DNA from: Modestobacter sp. VKM Ac-2982
GTDB lineage: Bacteria > Actinomycetota > Actinomycetes > Mycobacteriales > Geodermatophilaceae
DNA: 64,000 nt
Assembly (NCBI RefSeq): GCF_026967935.1
Contig: NZ_JAPVBL010000001.1
Coordinates: 726,082 to 790,081 of the forward strand
Reading direction: 5' to 3'
Part shown: positions 43,197-50,052 of the stretch, piece after piece
Layout of the letters: each line of letters starts with the position of its first letter
Numbering within the stretch: position 1 is the stretch's first letter
Program-made: the position numbers and the translations under genes
The notes under the pieces: generated by a model
Told to the model about the DNA's origin: nothing
Databases searched by the model: none
Seen by the model: the letters and a program-made list of their open reading frames with translations, nothing else

Positions 43197-43737
43197 CCGC
43201 CGCGGCGAACTGTTCGACGAGCGTGCGACCGAAGGCCGGCAGGTCGTCCGGCTTGCGGCTGGTGGTCAGGTTGCCGTCGACGACGACCTCCTGGTCGACC
43301 CACTCGGCGCCGGCGTTGCGCAAGTCCGTCTGCAGCGAGGGCCAGGAGGTCATCCGGCGGCCACGGACGACGTCGGCCTCGGCGAGCACCCAGGGGGCGT
43401 GGCAGATCGCCGCCACCGGCTTCCCGGCGTCGAAGAAGGCCTTCACGAAGGCGACGGCCCCCTGGTCGGAGCGCACGAAGTCGCCGTTGATCACGCCGCC
43501 GGGCAGCACGAGCGCGTCGTAGCTGCCGGGGTCGGCGTCGGCCACCGCGACGTCGACGTCCTTGGTGTCGCCCTTGTCGATGTGCTGGTAGGCGGTGATG
43601 GTGCCGGCCTCGAGCCCGACGAGCTCCGGTCGGGCACCGGCGTCCACCAGTGCCTGCCAGGGCTGGTCCAGCTCGACCTGCTCCACGCCGTCGGTGGCGA
43701 GCACGGCCACCCGCTTGCCGTCCAGTTCTCCGGACAT
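43192..43737 (-). CDS. PfpI/YhbO-family DJ-1-like protein
   Basis: A 181-residue DJ-1/PfpI superfamily member. The catalytic cysteine lies in AAICHAPWVLAEA (about 110), with the glutamate in the N-terminal GVEQVEL and DALVLPGGVINGDF. Such proteins act as deglycases or glyoxalase-like stress enzymes; protease activity is disputed. The N-terminal tag and length fit the YhbO/PfpI group. It is a single gene on the minus strand. Confidence 0.92.
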   Translation of the reverse strand: MSGELDGKRVAVLATDGVEQVELDQPWQALVDAGARPELVGLEAGTITAYQHIDKGDTKDVDVAVADADPGSYDALVLPGGVINGDFVRSDQGAVAFVKAFFDAGKPVAAICHAPWVLAEADVVRGRRMTSWPSLQTDLRNAGAEWVDQEVVVDGNLTTSRKPDDLPAFGRTLVEQFAAAG

Positions 43738-43796
43738 GACGGGCCGCTACCCCGGCCCCTCCGGACACACACGCCCGGGCGCGCCCGCCCGGGCGC

Positions 43797-43802
43797 TACG
43801 GT
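43797..43802 (+). promoter_or_regulatory. -10 box of proC
   Basis: TACGGT followed by 7 nt and then ATG 43810; leaderless layout. Confidence 0.55.
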
Positions 43803-43809
43803 CGCGGAC

Positions 43810-44640
43810 ATGAGCGATGCAGGGCAGGCAGGTCCCGACGCACGGCTGGCCGTCATCGGCGGGGGCAAGATCGGGGAGGCCCTGCTCGCCGGCCTGGTCC
43901 GTCAGGCCGGGGGTGGTCAGGAGTTCCTGGTCGTCGAGCGCAGCGCGGAGCGGGCCGCGGAGCTGACGACCCGGTACGGCGTCGGCGCCACCGACCTCGC
44001 CGGGGCGGCCGCCCGCGCCCGGGTGCTGCTGCTGGCCGTGAAGCCGCAGGACATCGACGTGCTGCTGGCGGCGCTGGGGCCGCACGTGACCCCAGAGCAC
44101 CTGGTGGTCTCCGTGGCGGCGGGCGTGCCCACCAGCCGGGTGGAGGCGGCGTTGCCGGCCGGCACCCCGGTGGTGCGGGTCATGCCCAACACGCCGGCCC
44201 TCGTCGACGCCGGGATGAGCGTGCTGTCGGCCGGGGCGCACGCGACCGAGGCGCACCTGGACGAGGCCGAGGCGCTGCTGCTGCCGGTGGGTCAGGTGCG
44301 CCGGGTGCCGGAGAGCCAGCAGGACGCCGTGACCGCGCTGTCGGGCAGCGGACCGGCGTACTTCTTCTTCCTCGTCGAGGCCATGATCGACGCCGGCATC
44401 CTGCTCGGCCTGCCCCGTTCGGTCGCCGCCGACCTGATCGTGCAGACCGCCTACGGCGCGGCCGTCATGCTGCGCGACTCCGGGGAGCATCCGGTCCAGC
44501 TCCGCGAGGCGGTCACCAGCCCCGGTGGGACGACGATCGCCGCGATCCGCGAGCTGGAGCGGCACGGCGTGCGAGCCGCGCTGATCGCCGCGATCGAGGC
44601 GGCGCACCTGCGCTCGGTGGAGCTCGGCCGCACCTCCTGA
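43810..44640 (+). CDS. proC: Pyrroline-5-carboxylate reductase
   Basis: Last enzyme of proline synthesis, reducing pyrroline-5-carboxylate with NAD(P)H. The 276 residues include the nucleotide motif AVIGGGKIGEALLAGL (about 13-28), LLAVKPQDI, VVRVMPNTPALV and the family signature ALSGSGPAYFFFLVEAM, plus REAVTSPGGTTIAAI near the C-terminus. ATG 43810 was chosen for its leaderless -10 box. Confidence 0.96.
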   Translation: MSDAGQAGPDARLAVIGGGKIGEALLAGLVRQAGGGQEFLVVERSAERAAELTTRYGVGATDLAGAAARARVLLLAVKPQDIDVLLAALGPHVTPEHLVVSVAAGVPTSRVEAALPAGTPVVRVMPNTPALVDAGMSVLSAGAHATEAHLDEAEALLLPVGQVRRVPESQQDAVTALSGSGPAYFFFLVEAMIDAGILLGLPRSVAADLIVQTAYGAAVMLRDSGEHPVQLREAVTSPGGTTIAAIRELERHGVRAALIAAIEAAHLRSVELGRTS

Positions 44641-44703
44641 CCCCCGGGACTCCGGCTGGAGCACCGTCCGTCCCATCCGCATGCGGCTGAATCACACGCA
44701 TGT

Positions 44704-44802
44704 GGTTTTCCACAGAAATCTGTGGAGAACCGGCCTGGCAGGGCATGTCGACTTGGGGACAACACGCCGTGACCGGTGTGTCACGCGGTGTCTCTGTCCA
44801 CT
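44704..44802. promoter_or_regulatory. DnaA-box-like cluster in the proC-HTH gap
   Basis: Four 9-mers close to TTGTCCACA occur within 99 bp: TTTTCCACA (44706-44714, plus), TTCTCCACA (44721-44729, minus), TTGTCCCCA (44754-44762, minus) and CTGTCCACT (44794-44802, plus). The first two form a 12-bp inverted repeat (44704-44731) around AAAT. The area is less GC-rich than its surroundings. DnaA binding is inferred. Confidence 0.5.
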
Positions 44803-44952
44803 TGTGCCCAGGACGGACCGGTCCGCCTGTTCGTTTCACCCATCGCTTCTGTCACTCCGGTCCCCTTACGCTCTGTTCCAGCACATGAGCGTTCTGTTCA
44901 TCGGTGGGGAAGCCGGTGGCCGCACATGGAGCTGAGACCGGAGATGATCCAA

Positions 44953-45297
44953 GTGACCATGCCCCAGCGCGCCGCCGTTCAGACCGTCCGTCCGGGTGTC
45001 CCGGCACCCCGCCAGATGGGCCGGCCGATCTCGGCCGCCTCCATGGGCCGCCCGGTCCCCGCCGCCCACCCGGCCGCCATGCCGATCGGCCGCCCGGCCG
45101 CCGTGCCCGCGCCCCGCGCCGCGGTCTCGTTCCTCACCGTCGCCGAGGTCGCCGCCCTGATGCGGGTCTCCAAGATGACCGTCTACCGCCTCGTCCACGG
45201 CGGCGAGCTCGCCGCCGTCCGCGTCGGCCGGTCCTTCCGGGTCCCCGAGCGCGCCGTGCACGAGTACCTGCGCGACGCCTACACCGACATCGCCTGA
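44953..45297 (+). CDS. Excisionase-like HTH DNA-binding protein (Rv0500A-like)
   Basis: A 114-residue protein. A 60-residue N-terminal part is rich in Pro/Ala with a thrice repeated MGRP/IGRP pattern. A MerR-like/excisionase helix-turn-helix follows (FLTVAEVAALMRVSKMTVYR, then LVHGGELAAVRVGRSFRVPE). Mycobacterial Rv0500A, in the same place between proC and bS22, shares this core. The start is uncertain: GTG 44953 has GGAG 9 nt upstream, while ATG 44926 or 44944 would lengthen it slightly. A TACGCT -10 box at 44869-44874 would give a leader of about 70 nt. Confidence 0.78.
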   Translation: MTMPQRAAVQTVRPGVPAPRQMGRPISAASMGRPVPAAHPAAMPIGRPAAVPAPRAAVSFLTVAEVAALMRVSKMTVYRLVHGGELAAVRVGRSFRVPERAVHEYLRDAYTDIA

Positions 45298-45299
45298 GG

Positions 45300-45357
45300 A
45301 AGGACCCCCTCGCCCCCCACCGCTCGCGAGCTCGCGGTGGGCCCCTGCGAGGCGGCC
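45300..45357. repeat. Hairpin element, copy C
   Basis: Outer stem CCTCGC with GCGAGG and inner stem CCCACCGC with GCGGTGGG (both perfect), preceded by AAGGACCCCCTC exactly as in copy B. It follows the HTH gene stop directly. Confidence 0.6.
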
Positions 45358-45373
45358 GCTCCAGCACGTCACC

Positions 45374-45393
45374 GGCGGGCGTCCCCGCCCGCC
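45374..45393 (+). terminator. Terminator hairpin before the bS22 gene
   Basis: GGCGGGCG, TCCC loop, CGCCCGCC: a perfect 8-bp stem after copy C and before the next promoter. Confidence 0.6.
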
Positions 45394-45406
45394 CTGTCGG
45401 GCCAGG

Positions 45407-45446
45407 TAGTCTCGGGCGCTGAGCGGTACCGCCTCCCAGGAGGCGG
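45407..45446 (+). promoter_or_regulatory. Promoter and leader hairpin of the bS22 gene
   Basis: -10 box TAGTCT at 45407-45412 would give a leader of about 135 nt. It starts with the hairpin CCGCCTCC-CA-GGAGGCGG (45429-45446). A long structured leader on a ribosomal protein gene may serve control by its own product; this is inference. Confidence 0.45.
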
Positions 45447-45553
45447 GCTGCGCACGAGCTGATCACCTCGCCCGGCGCCCGGACCACGGATCCGCGTGAC
45501 CACCCCGGTCACCACCCCCGGCCGCTGAGCGAAGACGACGTCGGGAGCGCGAC

Positions 45554-45652
45554 ATGGGTTCTGTCATCAAGAAGCGCCGCAAGCGGATGGCGAAGAAGAA
45601 GCACCGCAAGCTGCTCAAGAAGACCCGCGTCCAGCGGCGCAACAAGAAGTGA
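45554..45652 (+). CDS. bS22-type mini ribosomal protein (AURKAIP1/COX24 domain)
   Basis: A 32-residue, extremely basic protein ([20 protein letters not shown], then a Lys/Arg-rich end). It matches the actinobacterial protein first seen as an extra small-subunit component near the decoding centre in mycobacterial ribosomes (bS22, Rv0500B). GGGAG lies 7 nt before the ATG. Position between the HTH gene and the GalE2-like gene equals the mycobacterial order. Confidence 0.93.
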   Translation: MGSVIKKRRKRMAKKKHRKLLKKTRVQRRNKK

Positions 45653-45662
45653 GCTGACGCTC

Positions 45663-46793
45663 GTGCCGCCCGCGGTCGTCCTCGTCACCGGCGTCAGTCG
45701 ATGGCTGGGCGGCGCGCTGGCGGCCGAGCTCGCTTCCGACCCGGCGATCGGCCGGGTCATCGGGGTGGACACCGTCCCCCCGCGCCCCGAGGTGCTGCGT
45801 CGCCTCGGGCGGGTCGAGTTCGTCCGCGCCGACATCCGCAGCCCGTTGATCGGGAAGGTGATCGAGTCGGCGTCGGTGGACACCGTCGTCCACATGAACA
45901 TCAGCGCCACACCGGCCGGTGCCGGCGGGCGGGTGTCGATGAAGGAGCTCAACGTCATCGGCACCATGCAGCTGCTGGCCGCGTGCCAGCGGTCTCCTGC
46001 GGTGCGCCGCCTGGTCCTCAAGAGCACCAGTGCCGTCTACGGCGCCAGCTCCCGGGACCCTGCGGTCTTCACCGAGACCATGCAGGCCCGCCGGGTGCCC
46101 GGCGGCGGCTTCGCCAAGGACAGCCTCGACATCGAGGGCTACGTCCGGGCCTTCGCCCGCCGCCGTCCCGACGTGGGCGTGGCCGTGTTGCGGTTCACCA
46201 ACCTCATCGGCCCGCGGATCGACTCCCTGCTCTCCGGGTTCCTCCGGATGCCCGTCGTCCCGACGGCCCTGGGGTACGACGCCCGGCTGCAGCTCCTCCA
46301 CGAGGACGACGCCGTGGCCGTGCTCACCCGCGCCGCCACCGGCGACTTCGTCGGCACCGCGAACGCCGGCGCCTCCGGGACGGTCCTGCTCTCCCAGGCC
46401 ATCCGCCGGCTGGGCCGCGTCCCGCTGCCCCTGCCGGAGCCCGCGATGGGCTCCCTCGGCCGGACGACCCGCTGGGCCCGGATGGTCGACTGGTCGCCGG
46501 AGCAGATGCGCTTCCTGAACTTCGGCCGGGTCATCGACACCCGGGTGCTCCGTGAGGAGTTCGGCTACGTGCCGCGCTACAGCACCGCCGAGGCCCTCGC
46601 CGACTACGGGCGCAGCCTCCCCCCGGTGGTCCGGCCCGAGCTCGTCGAGGAGGTGGCCGCCTCCGCCCGGACGGTGCTCACCTCCGTCGCCGGGGGCGCC
46701 CACACCGTGCAGCGTGTCCTGGACACCGTCGCCGGTGGACGCCGCCGTGCCGCGCCGTCGGTGCCGGGCCTGCGGGCGGTCCACGATGCCTGA
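45663..46793 (+). CDS. NAD-dependent epimerase/dehydratase (GalE2-like)
   Basis: A 376-residue extended SDR. The N-terminal LVTGVSRWLGGALAAEL (about 7-23) is the nucleotide loop; the SDR serine and YGASSRDP lie in LKSTSAVYGASSRDP. The expected YxxxK tyrosine region is altered (GGFAKDSLDIEGYVRAF), so activity on a UDP-sugar is unsure. The C-terminal 100 residues are specific to the actinobacterial Rv0501 group. The end overlaps the acyltransferase gene by 8 bp. Confidence 0.82.
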   Translation: MPPAVVLVTGVSRWLGGALAAELASDPAIGRVIGVDTVPPRPEVLRRLGRVEFVRADIRSPLIGKVIESASVDTVVHMNISATPAGAGGRVSMKELNVIGTMQLLAACQRSPAVRRLVLKSTSAVYGASSRDPAVFTETMQARRVPGGGFAKDSLDIEGYVRAFARRRPDVGVAVLRFTNLIGPRIDSLLSGFLRMPVVPTALGYDARLQLLHEDDAVAVLTRAATGDFVGTANAGASGTVLLSQAIRRLGRVPLPLPEPAMGSLGRTTRWARMVDWSPEQMRFLNFGRVIDTRVLREEFGYVPRYSTAEALADYGRSLPPVVRPELVEEVAASARTVLTSVAGGAHTVQRVLDTVAGGRRRAAPSVPGLRAVHDA

Positions 46794-47694
46794 GGCGCGG
46801 GTGATCCCGCTGCGCCCCGACGACGAGCAGCCCCCGTCGCCGCCGGCGGCGGAGCCGGGCTGGGACGAGCAGCTGGCCGGTGGCCTGGAGTTCCTGCGCC
46901 GCCGGCTGACCGGTGAGTACGACACCGACGAGTTCGGCTTCGACCCCGACCTCACCGACCACGTCCTGCTGCCGGGCCTGCGGCCGTGGTTCCACCGCTG
47001 GTTCCGGGTGGAGACCCAGGGGCTGGAGAACGTGCCGGACGTCGGCGGCGCCCTGGTGGTGGCCAACCACTCGGGCACCGTGCCGGTCGACGCCCTGATG
47101 GCCACGGTGGCCCTGCACGACGAGCACCCGGCGGCCCGCCGGCTGCGGCTGCTCGGTGCCGACCTGGTGTTTCAGGTGCCCTTCATCGGGTCCCTGGCGC
47201 GCAAGCTCGGCGTCACGCTGGCCTGCAACGAGGACGCCGAACGGCTGCTGTCCAGCGGGGAGCTGGTCGGGGTCTTCCCCGAGGGCTTCAAGGGCGTCGG
47301 CAAGCCGTTCCACGAGCGGTACACCCTGCAGCGGTTCGGTCGCGGGGGCTTCGTCAGCGCCGCGCTGCGCACCGGCACCCCGATCGTGCCGTGCGCGATC
47401 GTCGGGGCCGAGGAGATCTACCCGATGATCGGCAACGCCCGCATCGCCGCCCGGCTGCTCGGCCTGCCCTACTTCCCGATCACCCCGACGTTCCCGCTGC
47501 TGGGCCCGCTGGGTGCGGTCCCGCTGCCGTCGAAGTGGTTCATCGCCTTCGGCGAGCCGATCGAGACGGCGTCCTACGGCCCGGCCGCCGCCGACGACCC
47601 GATGGTCGTGTTCAACCTGACCGACCAGGTCCGCGAGACCATCCAGCACTCCCTCTACCGCCTCCTCCTCCAACGCCGCAGCGTCTTCAGCTGA
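46786..47694 (+). CDS. PlsC-like acyltransferase (Rv0502-like)
   Basis: A 302-residue protein with the glycerolipid acyltransferase motif I NHSGTVPVD (HX4D, about 96-104), motif III-like VFPEGFKGVGKPF and a later PIVPCAIVGAEEIYP. It probably transfers an acyl chain to a lipid acceptor at the membrane. An N-terminal 50-residue acidic part precedes the domain. It forms one unit with the epimerase-like gene, as in mycobacteria, followed by a terminator. Confidence 0.85.
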   Translation: MPEARVIPLRPDDEQPPSPPAAEPGWDEQLAGGLEFLRRRLTGEYDTDEFGFDPDLTDHVLLPGLRPWFHRWFRVETQGLENVPDVGGALVVANHSGTVPVDALMATVALHDEHPAARRLRLLGADLVFQVPFIGSLARKLGVTLACNEDAERLLSSGELVGVFPEGFKGVGKPFHERYTLQRFGRGGFVSAALRTGTPIVPCAIVGAEEIYPMIGNARIAARLLGLPYFPITPTFPLLGPLGAVPLPSKWFIAFGEPIETASYGPAAADDPMVVFNLTDQVRETIQHSLYRLLLQRRSVFS

Positions 47695-47702
47695 GCAGGA
47701 AC

Positions 47703-47747
47703 CGGGCGGCCGCAGGCGGTCGTCCGGCGCCGGAGCACGGCCGCCCG
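47703..47747 (+). terminator. Terminator hairpin after the acyltransferase gene
   Basis: CGGGCGGCCG and CGGCCGCCCG pair perfectly over 10 bp around a 25-nt GC-rich loop that can itself fold. Confidence 0.55.
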
Positions 47748-47760
47748 TGGGTGATCTCGG

Positions 47761-47766
47761 TAGCGT
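47761..47766 (+). promoter_or_regulatory. Putative -10 box of the 95-aa membrane protein gene
   Basis: TAGCGT, giving a leader of about 50 nt before GTG 47824. Confidence 0.35.
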
Positions 47767-47823
47767 CACCGACTGGTCCGGCAGGGAGCGGTGCTGGACG
47801 TCCACGGTGACGGGAGCCGCCTC

Positions 47824-48111
47824 GTGTCCTTGCTCATCACGATCACGGGCGTCTGGCTGGGGTACGCCTACGCCGGGCTGGTCCACCGGCGCTTCGGCCC
47901 GACAGATCGGCATCGCTGGTCGCTGCTGGCGCCGGTCTGGGCGGTCTACGCCGTGGTGCTGCTCACCGCGGACACCGGTGAACCGGTCCCGCGGGCGGTC
48001 CAGGCGTTCGCGATGGCGACCGTCCTGTTCACCGTCGTCGATGCGGCCGGGCTCTGGTGGCGTCGGCGCACGCACCGCCGGGTGATGGACGAACGGATCA
48101 CTTACGGGTGA
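47824..48111 (+). CDS. Small membrane protein of unknown function
   Basis: A 95-residue protein with three hydrophobic helices (LLITITGVWLGYAYAG, LLAPVWAVYAVVLLT, FAMATVLFTVVDAAGLWW). GTG 47824 is chosen for GGGAG 7 nt upstream; GTG 47791 would add 11 residues. No family recognised. Confidence 0.6.
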   Translation: MSLLITITGVWLGYAYAGLVHRRFGPTDRHRWSLLAPVWAVYAVVLLTADTGEPVPRAVQAFAMATVLFTVVDAAGLWWRRRTHRRVMDERITYG

Positions 48112-48237
48112 CCAGCCGGGTCCCGGTCCGCCAGGCATCTGCTCGTCGGGGGTCCGGAGGCCGCCACGAGGAGGCGGGGAGCCGCTGTGCGGATGGGGGT
48201 TCGGCACCTGTGCGTGGTGCGGTCCGGACGGCCGGGA
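48112..48237. other. Short convergent gap without signal
   Basis: 126 bp between convergent genes. I see no clear hairpin of terminator strength and no ORF. Confidence 0.4.
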
Positions 48238-49149
48238 TCAGAACGGCCAGTGGTTCCTGCGGCGCAGGGAGAGGAGGCCGCCGACGACGCCGCCGGACAG
48301 GGCGGCCGCGCCGACCGTGGGGACGCCGATCTTGGCGGCCTTGCGACCGGTCCGGTAGTCCTTCACCGTCCAGCCGCGGGAGCGCGCGACGGCGCGCAGC
48401 TCGGAGTCCGGGTTCACCGCGACCGCGCTGCCGACCAAGGTGAGCATGGGCAGGTCGTTGGTCGAGTCGCTGTAGGCGGTGCAGCGGGTCAGGTCGAGGC
48501 CCTCCCGCTCGGCGAGCGCCCGTACGGCCTGCGCCTTGGACTCGCCGTGCATCATCTCGCCGACCAGCCGGCCGGTGTAGCGGCCGTCGACGATCTCGGA
48601 GACGGTGCCCAGCGCGCCGGTGAGGCCGAGGCGGTGGGCGATGATCGACGCCAGCTCGACCGGGGTGGCGGTGACGAGCCAGACCCGCTGGCCGGCGTCG
48701 AGGTGCTGCTGCGCGAGGTTGCGGGTGCCCGACCAGATCCGGTCGGCCATCAGCTCGTCGTAGATCTCCTCGCTCGCCGCCACGATCTCCTGCACCTCGC
48801 GGCCGGCCACGAACGCCAGGGCGTTGTCGCGGACCGTGTGCATGTCGGTCGCGCTCTCGCTCCCGGCGACCCGGAACTTGGCCTGCTGCCAGATGAAGGA
48901 GGCGACGTCGCGGCTGGTGAAGTACTTGCGGGCGGCGAGGCCGCGGGCGAACCAGAAGAGCGAGGCGCCCATCATCATCGTGTTGTCGACGTCGAAGAAC
49001 GCCGCGGCCGTGCGGTCGGGTGTCGGGGCGGTGGTCTCGGTCTCCGCCGCAGCGGCCGACGCGGCGCCGGCGACCAGGGCGCGGGCCTCGTCGTCCTCCA
49101 GCTCCACGGGGGTGCGGGCGTGACGGCCCCGGAAGGGGACTCGGACCAT
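48238..49149 (-). CDS. HAD-IB family phosphatase (SerB1-like)
   Basis: A 303-residue phosphatase of the SerB-like HAD subfamily. Motif [12 protein letters not shown] (about 50-60), motif II threonine in WLVTATP, motif III lysine in [10 protein letters not shown] and motif [13 protein letters not shown] are all intact. A C-terminal glycine-rich hydrophobic stretch ([20 protein letters not shown]) may anchor it to the membrane. Substrate is unproven; the group includes phosphoserine and phospholipid-head phosphatases. ATG 49149 is preceded by GGGAGGG. It follows the BldN-like sigma gene on the same strand. Confidence 0.87.
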   Translation of the reverse strand: MVRVPFRGRHARTPVELEDDEARALVAGAASAAAAETETTAPTPDRTAAAFFDVDNTMMMGASLFWFARGLAARKYFTSRDVASFIWQQAKFRVAGSESATDMHTVRDNALAFVAGREVQEIVAASEEIYDELMADRIWSGTRNLAQQHLDAGQRVWLVTATPVELASIIAHRLGLTGALGTVSEIVDGRYTGRLVGEMMHGESKAQAVRALAEREGLDLTRCTAYSDSTNDLPMLTLVGSAVAVNPDSELRAVARSRGWTVKDYRTGRKAAKIGVPTVGAAALSGGVVGGLLSLRRRNHWPF

Positions 49150-49232
49150 CCCGCACCACCCTCCCGGTGTCGCTCCGACCGGCACGCCCTGGCCGCCGCC
49201 TCGCCGACCGTCACTGGGACCCTAGCGCCGGG

Positions 49233-49895
49233 TCACCCTCCGGTGGCCGGCCCGTCGGGCAGCAGCGCGGCGAGTCGGCGCACCGCCCGGTGCTGCAGCG
49301 CCTTCACCGCGCCGTCCTTGCGGCCCATGACCGTGGCCGTCTCCGCCACCGACAGCCCCTGGAAGAACCGCAGGGTCACGCACTCGCGCTGATCGGCGGA
49401 CAGCTGCCGGACGCCGGCCAGCAGCTCCACGTTCGCCAGCCGCTGCAGCACGGCGTCCTCGGGTCCGGCGGTGCCCCGGTCGGCGTCGCGCATGTCCGCG
49501 GTGAGCACCTCCCGCCGGTTCCGGCCGCTCTTCACGTGGTCCAGCGCGATGTTGCGGGCGATGCTGATCAGCCAGGCCCCGACGTCCCGGCCCTGGAAGG
49601 TCAGCGAGTCGATCCGGCGCAGGGCGCGGGTGAACGTCTCGCTGGTGAGGTCCTCCGCCGTGGCCGGGTCGGCGACCCGGTGGCGCAGGTAGCGGTGGAC
49701 GACGTCGGCGTACCGGTCGTAGAGCTCGCCGAACCCCTCCGCGTCACCCGCCTGCGCCCGGCGCACCAGCTCCCAGACCTCGGACTCGGCCGGGGTCGGC
49801 TCACCGCCCCGGCGCGGCTGGGGGACGAGCCGCGGCTGGGCCGGGGCGCCGACGGCGGGGGACGCGCAGGCCGGGACGGGCGGGAGGGCGGTCAT
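49233..49895 (-). CDS. ECF sigma factor, BldN-like
   Basis: A 220-residue group 4 sigma factor. Region 2 spans about 50-120 (FGELYDRYADVVHRYLRHRV, then AWLISIARNIALDHVKS); region 4 spans about 150-210 (LSADQRECVTLRFFQGLSVAETATVMGR). The first 40 residues are a Pro/Ala-rich extension, shorter than the roughly 86-residue pro-sequence of Streptomyces BldN. The neighbourhood (glutaredoxin, rex, hemA downstream across the divide) matches the Streptomyces bldN region. No anti-sigma gene of the RsbN type lies beside it; the downstream neighbour is the HAD phosphatase gene. ATG 49895 follows GGAGGAGG. Confidence 0.85.
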   Translation of the reverse strand: MTALPPVPACASPAVGAPAQPRLVPQPRRGGEPTPAESEVWELVRRAQAGDAEGFGELYDRYADVVHRYLRHRVADPATAEDLTSETFTRALRRIDSLTFQGRDVGAWLISIARNIALDHVKSGRNRREVLTADMRDADRGTAGPEDAVLQRLANVELLAGVRQLSADQRECVTLRFFQGLSVAETATVMGRKDGAVKALQHRAVRRLAALLPDGPATGG

Positions 49896-50052
49896 GTCGC
49901 GGTCGGACCTCCTCCATCCCTGGACCGAGCCGGACGGCTCGGCCGCCACGCAGCCACGGACGGTGCGGTCCGCGGCCCATGGTGACAACATCGTGCCGCT
50001 GCGTCCACGTCCCCGCCGTCCGAGACGGCGGCTGCCCCAGCGGAGGTCCGTC

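Noticed and set aside
47791-47823. GTG 47791 as start of the 95-residue membrane protein
   Set aside because: The ribosome site is only 2 nt away from it, whereas GTG 47824 has GGGAG at 7 nt.
49894-50052. Upstream ATG 49894 as start of the AMP-ligase
   Set aside because: It would overlap the sigma-factor start and add 53 Arg/Pro-rich residues. GTG 50053 has a GGAGG at good spacing.
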